DNA from: an uncultured Bacteroidales bacterium
GTDB taxonomy: Bacteria > Bacteroidota > Bacteroidia > Bacteroidales > Bacteroidaceae
Length of the DNA stretch: 40,221 nt
NCBI GenBank assembly: GCA_937901185.1
Contig: CALCHR010000120.1
Span: 1 to 40,221 of the forward strand
Reading direction: 5' to 3'
The notes under the pieces: generated by a model
What the model was told of the DNA's origin: nothing
Database searches by the model: none
Seen by the model: the letters and a program-made list of their open reading frames with translations, nothing else
Translations under genes and position numbers: made by a program
Shown: one piece after another, positions 8,958 to 17,807 of the stretch
Position numbering within the stretch: position 1 is the stretch's first letter
How the letters are laid out: each line of letters opens with the position of its first letter

Positions 8958-10895
8958 TTGATTTCAGTAGAAAATCTTGGTATGGAGTTTGGCGCAAGGC
9001 CGTTGTTTAATGGTGCTTCGCTGACAATTGGACGCCGTGAAAGAGTGGCCCTTGTGGGGCGTAATGGCGCAGGGAAATCCACCTTGCTAAAGATTCTTTT
9101 AGGCGAAGCAGTTCCCACAGAAGGCACAGTGAGCCGACAGCGAGGAGTGACTATTGGCTATTTGCCGCAGACGATGGATTATTCAGATGAGCGCACTGTG
9201 GCAGAAGAAGCCGAAACCGCCTTCCTGCATGTGAAAGAACTTGGAGAGCGCGTAGAATATTTGGCAGCAGAATTGGGTGTCCGCACCGATTATGAATCAG
9301 AAGAGTATTTATTATTGGCTGAAGAATTGGCCAATACGAGCGAGCGCTTCGCACTGCTGGGAGGTGCAAACTATCGCGCTGAGATTGGACGTACTCTTCT
9401 AGGCTTAGGCTTTTTGCATACAGACCTTGACCGACCTACCAAAGAGTTTTCCGGCGGCTGGCGAATGCGTATTGAGCTTGCAAAATTGCTGCTAGCCAAA
9501 CCCGATGTGCTTTTGCTAGACGAACCTACCAACCATTTGGATATTGAGAGTATTACCTGGTTGGAAGGCTATCTTGCGCGGAGTAATAGTGCTGTGGTAC
9601 TAGTCAGCCACGACCGTGCTTTTCTCAATAATGTGACTAATCGTACCCTGGAAATATCTTGCGGAAAAATTGTGGATTACCGCGTGGGCTACGATGACTT
9701 TGTGCGCCTGCGAGCCGAACGACGCGAGCAGCAACTCCGAGCCTACGAGAATCAGCAGAAAGAGATTGCAGACATCCGCGATTTTATAGAACGCTTCCGG
9801 TATAAGCCCACCAAGGCCGTGCAGGTGCAAAGCCGCATCAAGCAGTTGGAGAAAATAGTACCCATAGAAGTAGACGAAGTAGACACCACAACATTGCGCT
9901 TAAAATTTCCTCCCTGCTCGCGCTCCGGAGATTTTCCGGTGATCTGCGAGGACCTGCGTAAGGATTATGGAGCGCATTGCGTTTTCAAAGATGTGGCGCT
10001 GACCATAAAGCGCGGCGAGAAAGTAGCCTTTGTTGGTAAGAACGGTGCCGGAAAGTCTACCTTGGTGAAATGCCTCATGTCAGAAATACCCTATACCGGT
10101 ACATTGAAACTTGGCCACAATGTGGAAATAGGCTATTATGCTCAGAATCAAGCTCAGTTGCTGGACGGCGAACTTACCGTATTTGATACCATAGACCGAG
10201 TAGCCCGAGGAGATATCCGCTTAAAAATACGCGACATACTGGGTGCTTTTATGTTTGGTGGCGAAGCTTCTGAGAAAAAGGTAAAAGTTCTCTCCGGAGG
10301 GGAACGTAGCAGATTGGCCATGATAAAACTGCTTTTAGAGCCGGTGAACTTCTTGATACTTGACGAGCCAACCAACCACTTGGACTTGCGGACCAAGGAT
10401 GTTCTGAAAGAAGCCATTGCGGCTTTCGATGGCACAGTAGTGGTGGTCAGCCACGACCGCGATTTCTTAGACGGACTTGTAGAAAAGGTCTATGAGTTTG
10501 GCGACGGCCGTGTACGAGAACACATAGGTGGTATCTACGACTTTTTGAAAAAGAGAGAAATAGCCTCGCTCGAAGATTTGCAAGGGCAGCGTATGGCAAC
10601 TATCTCCCAGAAACAACAAGAGCCGGAAGTGAATAGCGGTAAGCAGACCTACGAGCAGCAGAAAGAGTATGCTAAGAATCTGCGTAAGGCAGAAAAGGCT
10701 GTGACAGTTTGCGAAGATGAGGTGGTAAAGATAGAAGAAGAACTTGCCGACTTGGAGACGCTTCTCTCTACACCCGAAGGTGCTGTTAATCAAGAACTAT
10801 TTACGCAATACTCAGAGTGTAAAGCCCGATTGGCTGCGGCAGAAGAAGCCTGGGCCACAGCCTTGGAAGAGCTGGAGGCTTTACAGAAAAAATAA
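8958..10895 (+). CDS. ABC-F family ribosome-associated ATPase (YheS/Uup-like)
   Basis: A soluble protein with two ATP-binding cassettes and no membrane segments, of the family that binds the ribosomal E site and acts on stalled or antibiotic-bound ribosomes. Cassette 1 has Walker A GRNGAGKST (34-42), signature FSGGW and Walker B LLLDEPTNHLD with catalytic E189. Cassette 2 has GKNGAGKST near residue 360, signature LSGGE and E470. The linker holds a charged tRNA-interaction segment with RFRYKPTKAVQVQSR, and the C-terminal ~90 residues form a coiled coil. The TTG start is preferred because it gives ISVENL, the conserved first strand; the next ATG (8982) would remove it. Length (645) and layout resemble housekeeping YheS-type proteins, and nothing points specifically to drug resistance. 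metA follows after 32 bp. Confidence 0.92.
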   Translation: MISVENLGMEFGARPLFNGASLTIGRRERVALVGRNGAGKSTLLKILLGEAVPTEGTVSRQRGVTIGYLPQTMDYSDERTVAEEAETAFLHVKELGERVEYLAAELGVRTDYESEEYLLLAEELANTSERFALLGGANYRAEIGRTLLGLGFLHTDLDRPTKEFSGGWRMRIELAKLLLAKPDVLLLDEPTNHLDIESITWLEGYLARSNSAVVLVSHDRAFLNNVTNRTLEISCGKIVDYRVGYDDFVRLRAERREQQLRAYENQQKEIADIRDFIERFRYKPTKAVQVQSRIKQLEKIVPIEVDEVDTTTLRLKFPPCSRSGDFPVICEDLRKDYGAHCVFKDVALTIKRGEKVAFVGKNGAGKSTLVKCLMSEIPYTGTLKLGHNVEIGYYAQNQAQLLDGELTVFDTIDRVARGDIRLKIRDILGAFMFGGEASEKKVKVLSGGERSRLAMIKLLLEPVNFLILDEPTNHLDLRTKDVLKEAIAAFDGTVVVVSHDRDFLDGLVEKVYEFGDGRVREHIGGIYDFLKKREIASLEDLQGQRMATISQKQQEPEVNSGKQTYEQQKEYAKNLRKAEKAVTVCEDEVVKIEEELADLETLLSTPEGAVNQELFTQYSECKARLAAAEEAWATALEELEALQKK

Positions 10896-10927
10896 ATATA
10901 TCTCCATCATCTAAAGAACACATATTT

Positions 10928-11839
10928 ATGCTTATCCTGCCCAAAGACCTACCCGTCAAAGACACTCTGCTGTCAGAGGGATTCCATGTGAAGGAGCGTA
11001 AAGCGCCAACAGAAAAGGACTGCTTACGCATATTGCTCCTGAACTTGATGCCGGAAAAACAACAAACGGAGTTGGACATATCACGGATGCTGGCCGGGTA
11101 TGAAAAAGATGTGGAACTTATTTTGGTAAAAATCTCCGGGCAACAATATAAGACCACTTCCCAGGAATATATGCGGGCCTATTATGAAGATTTTGAACAA
11201 CTGGAGGATGGTTTTTATGACGGGCTGATTGTGACTGGCGCACCGGTTGAGCAAATGCCGTTTGAGGAAGTGCGTTATTGGAAACAACTTTGCCAAATTA
11301 TGGATTGGGCAGATAGCCATGTGAAGTCAGCACTCTATATTTGCTGGGGAGCACAGGCCGCCCTCTATCATTTTTATGGTATTCAAAAATATCCCTTGCC
11401 TCATAAGAAATTTGGAATATTTCCCCATACAGTAAAAGTTTCTAAGGAATCCCCGTTCTACACATTAAATAATATAATAGGAGAGCATAGCGGATTTTTT
11501 ATGCCGGTAAGCCGTCATACAGAAGTCTTGTCAGAAGAAATAATGCTTCATCCATCCTTAACGTTAGTAGCTGATAGCCAAGAAAGTGGGGTAGGAGTAG
11601 TGGCTGAAAACAAAGGGCATCGAATTTATATTACAGGACATTTGGAATATGCCACCGAGCGCTTGGATGTTGAGTATCGCCGCGACCTGAAAAAAGGCCT
11701 CCCCATTCAAGTTCCCTTTAACTATTATTCATCACCTCCAGCAGAAGGCGAAGCGCCGAATATCTTAAATACTTGGAACGTGGCCGCGACCACATTCTAT
11801 CATTCCTGGTTGAAGCAAATAGAACTTCTGCATCGATAA
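10928..11839 (+). CDS. metA: Homoserine O-acyltransferase (probably acetyl-CoA-using)
   Basis: Catalyses acylation of homoserine, the committed step of methionine biosynthesis, in the cytoplasm. The acyl-enzyme nucleophile is C139 in YICWGAQ, and the catalytic His-Glu pair is H238 and E240 in GHLEYA. SRHTEV and EYRRDLKKGLP are further family signatures. After GAPV the residue is Glu (E108), the residue present in the acetyl-CoA-specific Bacillus cereus enzyme, where E. coli succinyltransferase has Gly. I therefore infer O-acetylhomoserine as product despite the traditional symbol. It is 303 residues, normal for the family. It shares strand with the ABC-F gene 32 bp upstream and may be co-transcribed with it. 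A strong terminator follows at once. Confidence 0.93.
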   Translation: MLILPKDLPVKDTLLSEGFHVKERKAPTEKDCLRILLLNLMPEKQQTELDISRMLAGYEKDVELILVKISGQQYKTTSQEYMRAYYEDFEQLEDGFYDGLIVTGAPVEQMPFEEVRYWKQLCQIMDWADSHVKSALYICWGAQAALYHFYGIQKYPLPHKKFGIFPHTVKVSKESPFYTLNNIIGEHSGFFMPVSRHTEVLSEEIMLHPSLTLVADSQESGVGVVAENKGHRIYITGHLEYATERLDVEYRRDLKKGLPIQVPFNYYSSPPAEGEAPNILNTWNVAATTFYHSWLKQIELLHR

Positions 11840-11858
11840 ATATTTGTTATGTAAAACT

Positions 11859-11895
11859 ATATCAGAGACTTACAGTAAATGTAAGTCTCTGATAT
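11859..11895 (+). terminator. Strong hairpin terminator after metA
   Basis: ATATCAGAGACTTAC (11859-11873) pairs perfectly over 15 bp with 11881-11895 around a 7-nt loop. The 3' flank is AT-rich. The rest of the gap to 12151 contains no ORF I can support, only the promoter listed separately. Confidence 0.85.
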
Positions 11896-12017
11896 TTATA
11901 GGATTTATCAAACTTTTACTTGCTGTAAAGAAGAACCTTATTAAGTGGCATAAATGTTGACATTGTTTTTGTCATGGATTGAAGATATGTTTCAATGGGT
12001 AAAAAGTAGAAAAAAGG

Positions 12018-12047
12018 TTGGCATATTATAATAAAATGTTAACTTTG
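12018..12047 (+). promoter_or_regulatory. Promoter for the GT2/GalT/SpoIID fusion gene
   Basis: TTG at 12018-12020 and TAACTTTG at 12040-12047 are separated by 19 bp, matching the Bacteroides -33/-7 architecture well. Transcription from here would leave a leader of about 100 nt before ATG 12152 and would cover the downstream AmpG-like gene too. Confidence 0.75.
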
Positions 12048-12151
12048 CTTTCGTTATACTCTGTGGTATGTTTCTATATGGCTAATGCTTTTGTTTAGCT
12101 GATGCTTAAAAGGTTGTGAGGCATACCGGTCAGGGAGTAAAAGAAAATATT

Positions 12152-15100
12152 ATGAGAAACAATATTGATCTATTTATAGCCTCGCCTTCGGTATCGATGA
12201 ATCCGGAGGTGATAGAATCTTTGAAGAACTCAGAAGTAGTAGAGAATGTCTTTCTGGTATGCGAAGAAGGAGAAGACGCGGCAGAAGGGTGTGGTTGCTT
12301 GCGCTCCACTTCGCTGACCTGCTCAAAGTTGCTGAGAGATATAGCCAAGCAAAGTTCTGCAAAATGGACAGGCTTGTTCCTGCGCCCTACGACTTTGCGT
12401 CCCGGCTATCGCATGACGGAACGCTTCATAGCCGCAGCAGCCGATTCGGATGCCGCATTGATTTATTCAAACCATTATGTGGCCGATTCTTTGGTCGATG
12501 GTGCTGTCGCAAACCTAAAATTGAGTCCGAAAATAGCTTATCAGGTAGGAAGTGTACGCGATGATTTCGACTTTGGTGGCTTTTGGGTAGTGAAGACCGA
12601 GTTGTTGAAAGAGTTTTGTGAGAGTGGGGTGGGCGACCGCTTGCGCTTTGGCGCTCCTTATGCGTTGCGCCTTTTCTTGAGCAGAAAGGGCAGACTGGTA
12701 CACATTGCAGAGCCCCTTTATACAGAACAAGAAACCGATTTCCGTAAGAGTGGAGAAAAGCAATTTGATTATGTCAATCCGGCTGCGCGAGAAGTGCAAC
12801 TGGAAATGGAACGTATTTGTACCGAACATTTGAAACAGATAGACGCTTGGCTCTCTCCGGAAGAAATAGACGATTTGCCTGTTGATAAAAATGAATATCC
12901 GGTGGAAGTGTCGGTCGTAATACCTGTGCGAAATCGCCAACGGACTATTGGCGATGCCGTAGAGAGCGTGTTGCGCCAAGAGGCTTCTTTCTCTTTTAAT
13001 TGTATTGTGGTAGACAATCATTCCACAGATGGTACAACGGAGAAACTGGAGGAACTGGCAGAAAAGGATGCTAGAGTGGTGCATGTCATTCCGATGCAAA
13101 CAGATTTAGGTATTGGAGGATGCTGGGACTTAGCTGTAAGAAACGAACATTGTGGTAAATATGTTGTGCAACTTGACTCTGATGACCTTTATAGTGATAC
13201 CGATGTGCTTGAAAGAGTGGTGGAGGCTTTTCAGCGTCAGAAGGCTGCCATGGTGATTGGTTCATATCGAATGGTAGACTTTGATTTGCAGACCTTACCT
13301 CCCGGGCTCATTGCTCATAAAGAGTGGACGCCTGACAATGGTCGCAATAATGCTCTTCGCATCAATGGATTGGGAGCACCGCGTGCTTTTAGAACAGACT
13401 TGCTTAGAGCAATGGGAGTTCCCAATGTGTCATATGGAGAAGATTATGCTTTAGGATTGGCCTTCTCTCGTCGTTGGCGCATAGGAAGAATCTACGACGA
13501 ACTATATCTGTGTCGTCGTTGGGACGGAAACTCAGATGCTATGCTTTCAGCCGAGAAAGTAAATGCCAACAACCAATATAAGGATGGTTTAAGAAGTTTG
13601 GAAATACAAGCTAGGCAGCAGTTGAACAAGAAATGGAACCATAAAGCCACACAGCAAGAGGTGGACGATTTCTTTAATCTGCAGTTGAACCTATGGCCTG
13701 AAGTCAAGGAGCGTTTCCTCGATGTAGAGCAGAAATTGGAAACCAGGGAACTAAAAACGGAAGAAGCCAATTTAGTGGTTCAATACAATCCCCGCCGCAT
13801 GACTTCTACTGCAGCAAAAGTGGATAAGAAGAATTTGAAAAAACGGCCTTGTTTCTTATGCGACTATAATCGCCCGCAAGAACAGATAGCTCTTCCCGTT
13901 GCAGGTTGTTGCCAGGTGTTGGTCAATCCGTTTCCCATCTTGCCAAATCATTTAACTATTTCTACTCGCAGACATAAAGACCAGGAACTGGAAACCTTGC
14001 TGGAAACCCTGGGAGAGATGGCATGGAACTTGCCACAATACATGTTTTTATATAATGGTGCAAGGTGTGGTGCCTCAGCTCCTGACCATGCACATTTACA
14101 AGCCGGCAGAAGAGGAGTAGTTCCCATAGAGAAAGATTGGAAGTTCTATGAGAACAGACTGGAAAAAGCTTTTCCGATAAAGAAATCAGAGCAGTTGGAT
14201 TTAGAGGACAGAGGATATGAACCTCAGAAAGCCGGTATTTATTTATTGCGTGGCTATACTTGTCCGGCTTTTGCGATAGTGGGCCATGGCGGAACAGATA
14301 ATTTCTTCTTGCTTAAGAAACTTCTCTCAGTGTTGCCTGTAGCAGAAGGAATGGTTGAGCCAGATATCAACTTGTTATGCTGGCGTCAATCCGGTGGCTT
14401 GGCAGAAGCCGATTCTATGGTAGCCATTCTCTTCTTGAGAAGAAAACATCGCCCCGAATGTTATTTTGCAGAAGGAAAGAAACAGATGCTTATCAGTCCG
14501 GGTGCATTGGACATGGGAGGTTTGTTGATAACACCGCGTGAGGAAGATTTCTTGAAACTAACTCCGCAAATGGCAAATAACATTTTGCGAGAGGTCTCAG
14601 CTACAGAATCGGACCTGATGCAAATAGTTCGCAAATTGCATGGTGCCCGCAATGTGCGTTCACAAGAGCAAACAGAGCAAATGCCTGGTGCAGATGGTAT
14701 AGAACCGGATGTGAGTGTAGGAATTATGAAGGCTGACAAAGTTCGCTTCTGTCTCAACTCAGATTATATCGCTAAGGGAGAAACGGTGACAGGCTTGCAT
14801 GAAGCAGTCTGTCAAGATGGAGGTGTTCTTTGGAATGGGAATATTTACAGCGAACTGACCTTCTATCCAGTAGATGAACGAGCAAACTTTACTTTGGAGG
14901 ATGTGGCTATAGGTATTCATTATCATTGGGAACGTCGTGAGCCACAAACTTTTAGAGGCACACTGCGTCTTATTGTAGAAGAGGAACAGCTTGTGGTAAT
15001 CAATCATCTTAAAGCTGAGGACTATCTAAGTAGTGTTATCAGCTCAGAGATGTCAGCCAATGCTCCAATGGAATTGCTGAAGGCGCATGCCATCGTTTCG

Positions 15101-16006
15101 CGCAGCTGGCTCTTCTCTCAAATGTGGCAACGTAAAAATAAACCTAGTCAAGGTGGCGGCTTCTTTACCTTTATTAGAAAGGATGATGAGTTTGTCAGAT
15201 GGTATGATAGGGAAGACCATACTCTCTTTGATGTTTGTGCGGACGACCATTGTCAGCGTTATCAAGGAATTACGCGAGAAACTTCAGATGCTGTTACAAA
15301 AGCAGTTGAGGCTACAAAAGGTATGATTCTTACCTCTGAAGGCGAACTTTGTGACACTCGTTTCTCAAAATGTTGTGGTGGAGTGACAGAGAAATATACC
15401 ACTTGCTGGGATAACAATGAGAAGCCTTATCTTACTTCTATTGTTGACTCTGATTATAGCGATGAACAGTTTGACCTTACTAAGGAAGAAGAGGCTCGCA
15501 AATGGATTTTGTCATCACCCCCTATGTTTTGCAATACCGAAAACAAGGAACTCTTACAACAAATACTCAATGACTATGATCGCGAGACTTCAGATTTCTA
15601 TCGATGGAAGGTTGAATATACTCAAGAGGAACTTGCTACGCTCATTAGAGAGAATCGTGGAGAAGATTTTGGTCAAATAGTAGATCTGATACCTATAGAA
15701 CGTGGCCCCAGTGGTCGTTTATCACGTCTCAAGATTGTGGGCACACAGAAACAAATGACTATAGGAAAAGAACTGGAAATCAGAAGAACTCTCTCTTCCT
15801 CACATCTTTATAGTTCAGCATTTATTGTAGAAAAGAAAGAGCAAAGCGAAGGTGTTCCTTCCGGCTTCACGCTGTATGGTGCCGGTTGGGGACATGGAGT
15901 TGGTATGTGTCAGATAGGAGCTGCAGTAATGAGCAACGAGGGCTATAAGTATGATGATATCCTATTGCACTATTATCAAGGTGCTGAAATAGAGAAACTA
16001 TATTAA
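12152..16006 (+). CDS. Fusion protein: GT-A-like / GT2 / GalT-HIT-like (DUF4922) / SpoIID
   Basis: A 1284-residue protein joining four modules. Residues ~1-240 look like a degenerate GT-A fold (LIYSNHY, FGGFWVVKTE). Residues ~250-480 are a family 2 glycosyltransferase starting VSVVIPVRNR with the DxD-type DSDD at 342-345. Residues ~545-870 are GalT/HIT-like (DUF4922-type): a CxxC pair at C567 and C570, NPFPILPNH, and HAHLQ (646-650), which matches the nucleophilic-His motif of nucleotidyl transferases and phosphorylases. Residues ~900-1284 are a SpoIID/LytB domain with E966 in SSEMSA, a Cys-rich loop KCCGGVTEKY and GHGVGMCQ (H1248). There is no signal peptide or membrane segment, which is odd because SpoIID domains normally act on peptidoglycan outside the membrane. 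I chose ATG 12152 over an upstream GTG at 12116. An AmpG-like permease follows after 8 bp. A role in cell-wall sugar metabolism is inference. Confidence 0.85.
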   Translation: MRNNIDLFIASPSVSMNPEVIESLKNSEVVENVFLVCEEGEDAAEGCGCLRSTSLTCSKLLRDIAKQSSAKWTGLFLRPTTLRPGYRMTERFIAAAADSDAALIYSNHYVADSLVDGAVANLKLSPKIAYQVGSVRDDFDFGGFWVVKTELLKEFCESGVGDRLRFGAPYALRLFLSRKGRLVHIAEPLYTEQETDFRKSGEKQFDYVNPAAREVQLEMERICTEHLKQIDAWLSPEEIDDLPVDKNEYPVEVSVVIPVRNRQRTIGDAVESVLRQEASFSFNCIVVDNHSTDGTTEKLEELAEKDARVVHVIPMQTDLGIGGCWDLAVRNEHCGKYVVQLDSDDLYSDTDVLERVVEAFQRQKAAMVIGSYRMVDFDLQTLPPGLIAHKEWTPDNGRNNALRINGLGAPRAFRTDLLRAMGVPNVSYGEDYALGLAFSRRWRIGRIYDELYLCRRWDGNSDAMLSAEKVNANNQYKDGLRSLEIQARQQLNKKWNHKATQQEVDDFFNLQLNLWPEVKERFLDVEQKLETRELKTEEANLVVQYNPRRMTSTAAKVDKKNLKKRPCFLCDYNRPQEQIALPVAGCCQVLVNPFPILPNHLTISTRRHKDQELETLLETLGEMAWNLPQYMFLYNGARCGASAPDHAHLQAGRRGVVPIEKDWKFYENRLEKAFPIKKSEQLDLEDRGYEPQKAGIYLLRGYTCPAFAIVGHGGTDNFFLLKKLLSVLPVAEGMVEPDINLLCWRQSGGLAEADSMVAILFLRRKHRPECYFAEGKKQMLISPGALDMGGLLITPREEDFLKLTPQMANNILREVSATESDLMQIVRKLHGARNVRSQEQTEQMPGADGIEPDVSVGIMKADKVRFCLNSDYIAKGETVTGLHEAVCQDGGVLWNGNIYSELTFYPVDERANFTLEDVAIGIHYHWERREPQTFRGTLRLIVEEEQLVVINHLKAEDYLSSVISSEMSANAPMELLKAHAIVSRSWLFSQMWQRKNKPSQGGGFFTFIRKDDEFVRWYDREDHTLFDVCADDHCQRYQGITRETSDAVTKAVEATKGMILTSEGELCDTRFSKCCGGVTEKYTTCWDNNEKPYLTSIVDSDYSDEQFDLTKEEEARKWILSSPPMFCNTENKELLQQILNDYDRETSDFYRWKVEYTQEELATLIRENRGEDFGQIVDLIPIERGPSGRLSRLKIVGTQKQMTIGKELEIRRTLSSSHLYSSAFIVEKKEQSEGVPSGFTLYGAGWGHGVGMCQIGAAVMSNEGYKYDDILLHYYQGAEIEKLY

Positions 16007-16014
16007 GCAGAAAG

Positions 16015-17289
16015 ATGAAGGCGATACATCCCTTACGGTGGATTCCCACCCTCTATTTTGCAGAGGGAATACCCTATGTCATCGTGATGTCTGTGACGAT
16101 GGTGCTCTACATGCGTTTAGGACTTTCTAATTCAGAGATTGCTTTGTACACATCGTGGCTCTATTGCCCTTGGGTATTTAAACCACTATGGAGTCCCATA
16201 GTGGAAATGTGGCGTACTAAGCGTTGGTGGATTCTTGCCATGCAGACCTTGTTGGGCGCTTCTTTGGCCGGAGTGGCTTTTACTTTGGAAGGGCCTTCGC
16301 CTGTGCAATGGAGTTTGGCCTTATTCTCCTTGATGGCATTCAGTAGTGCTACACACGACATAGCTGCCGATGGTTATTATATGTTGGAACTGAATGACCA
16401 TGACCAAGCTTTCTATGTGGGAATACGTAGTATCTTCTATCGTATTGCTACCATAGTGGCCCAGGGATTATTGGTTATGTTCGCCGGCAAATTGGAAGTT
16501 TATTACCAAAATCCCGTAACTGCGTGGAGTACTACTTTTTTTGTGGCGGCGGGACTGTTTTTGTTGTTAGCTTTTTACCATTCATTCTCTTTGCCCCGTC
16601 CGAAGGCCGATACTCCGCATTCCATTGATTCTGGAAGTTTATTGGTCGAATTTATAAAAACCTTTTTGTCGTTCTTAAAGCATCCTCAGATAGGAGTGAT
16701 GCTCCTGTTTATTCTGCTCTATCGTTTTCCGGAGGCTCTTCTTGTTAAAATCACACCACTGTTTCTCCTTGACGAGGTGGAGAACGGAGGCTTGGGGTTG
16801 ACTACTGCTGAGTATGGTTTTGCCTATGGCACATTGGGCGTCGTGGGATTGCTTTTAGGTGGAATTTTTGGCGGTATTTTAGTTTCAAAATATGGTTTCA
16901 AAAGATGCCTGTGGCCGATGGTGATGAGTATCTCTTTCCCCAATGTGTTTTATGTGCTCTTGGCTTACTACCAACCTGATAATTTATTGTTTGTAAACCT
17001 AAGCATCGTGGTAGAGCAGTTTGGTTATGGATTAGGATTTACGGCCTACATGCTTTACATGATGTATGTATCCAAAGGGAAATATAAAACAGCTCACTAT
17101 GCTTTCTGTACAGGTTTTATGGCCTTGGGCATGATGTTGCCGGGAATGGTTGCCGGTAATATTCAAGAGAAACTTGGCTATACAGATTTCTTTATTCTAG
17201 CACTAGTTCTCTGTGCCTTGACTTTTTGGGTGGCAAGCCTGATAAAAGTGGATAGAAACTATGGAGTGAAAGAAAAAGATAGCAAGTAG
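16015..17289 (+). CDS. AmpG-like MFS permease
   Basis: A 424-residue polytopic membrane protein with about 12 predicted helices. The N-terminal half resembles the muropeptide permease AmpG: GIPYVIVM in helix 1, FKPLWSP after helix 2, a basic loop RTKRWW, and SSATHDIAADGYY in helix 4, corresponding to the AmpG segment with SASQDIVFDAW. AmpG imports anhydro-muropeptides for wall recycling; specificity here is inferred. It starts 8 bp after the SpoIID-containing fusion gene, so the two are very probably one transcription unit. A clear terminator follows. Another sugar or peptide permease of the same MFS branch is the main alternative. Confidence 0.85.
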   Translation: MKAIHPLRWIPTLYFAEGIPYVIVMSVTMVLYMRLGLSNSEIALYTSWLYCPWVFKPLWSPIVEMWRTKRWWILAMQTLLGASLAGVAFTLEGPSPVQWSLALFSLMAFSSATHDIAADGYYMLELNDHDQAFYVGIRSIFYRIATIVAQGLLVMFAGKLEVYYQNPVTAWSTTFFVAAGLFLLLAFYHSFSLPRPKADTPHSIDSGSLLVEFIKTFLSFLKHPQIGVMLLFILLYRFPEALLVKITPLFLLDEVENGGLGLTTAEYGFAYGTLGVVGLLLGGIFGGILVSKYGFKRCLWPMVMSISFPNVFYVLLAYYQPDNLLFVNLSIVVEQFGYGLGFTAYMLYMMYVSKGKYKTAHYAFCTGFMALGMMLPGMVAGNIQEKLGYTDFFILALVLCALTFWVASLIKVDRNYGVKEKDSK

Positions 17290-17327
17290 TTTCTCTCTTC
17301 TATAGAAATATGTATTCTTACTTGTTT

Positions 17328-17360
17328 AACGTGAGTTCGGTATAAGGACTCACGTTTTTA
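17328..17360 (+). terminator. Intrinsic terminator after the AmpG-like gene
   Basis: AACGTGAGT (17328-17336) pairs with ACTCACGTT (17348-17356), followed by a T-run. It is about 40 bp after the stop codon. Confidence 0.85.
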
Positions 17361-17549
17361 TTACTCTGAAATGACAGCCACTCGATTTCTATTATCTATT
17401 CTTTTATTCCTATCCGGTGGGCATTATAAAAATAGAATAGGTAGGGAGTTGAATTTATCGGTTGCAAACTGAGAATTTGTACAATAGTTTTGCTGCTTTT
17501 GTAGAATAGAAAAACAGCCTTGTAGGAGTATGAAATCTTTTGCGTTTAC

Positions 17550-17656
17550 TAAGTAAAACTAGTAGTTACCGAATTTTTCCTAGTAGTTACCGAAATTTAC
17601 CTAGCTTTTACCGAAGGAAAGGCCAAAAATGGGTGTTGAAAATCAATAGATTACAA
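17550..17656 (+). repeat. Dispersed GTTACC repeat, copy 2
   Basis: Three units (GTTAC at 17565 and 17586, TTTAC at 17607) are spaced exactly 21 bp. The tail with GGCCAAAAATGG, GAAAATCAA and TTACAAAG follows. Positions 17561-17612 match the reverse complement of 38256-38307 at 51 of 52 bases although the copies are about 20.7 kb apart. It occupies the gap between two convergent genes. Confidence 0.85.
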
Positions 17657-17727
17657 AGACACTTTTTTGCGTATTTCTGAGATAATCTTTAGGCTGGGAG
17701 GGATGTGCTGAGTGAGCAAAAAGAAAA

Positions 17728-17765
17728 ACAGCGGTCCATGAAAGAAAATCTTTCCGGACCGCTGT
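17728..17765 (-). terminator. Terminator of the glycine-zipper OmpA lipoprotein gene
   Basis: ACAGCGGTCC (17728-17737) and GGACCGCTGT (17756-17765) form a perfect 10-bp stem. On the minus strand it is followed by a T-rich tail. It lies 42 bp past the stop codon. Confidence 0.85.
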
Positions 17766-17807
17766 ATGCGAAAGGATAGCTGTCTATCCTGGAAATGATA
17801 CGTCTAT

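Noticed and set aside
8958..10895. ABC-F gene as an antibiotic-resistance determinant
   Set aside because: Length and layout fit housekeeping YheS/Uup-type proteins and it sits beside metA, not in a mobile context.
12116..12151. GTG start for the fusion gene
   Set aside because: ATG 12152 gives the natural N-terminus and a suitable leader; the 12 extra residues look like untranslated sequence.
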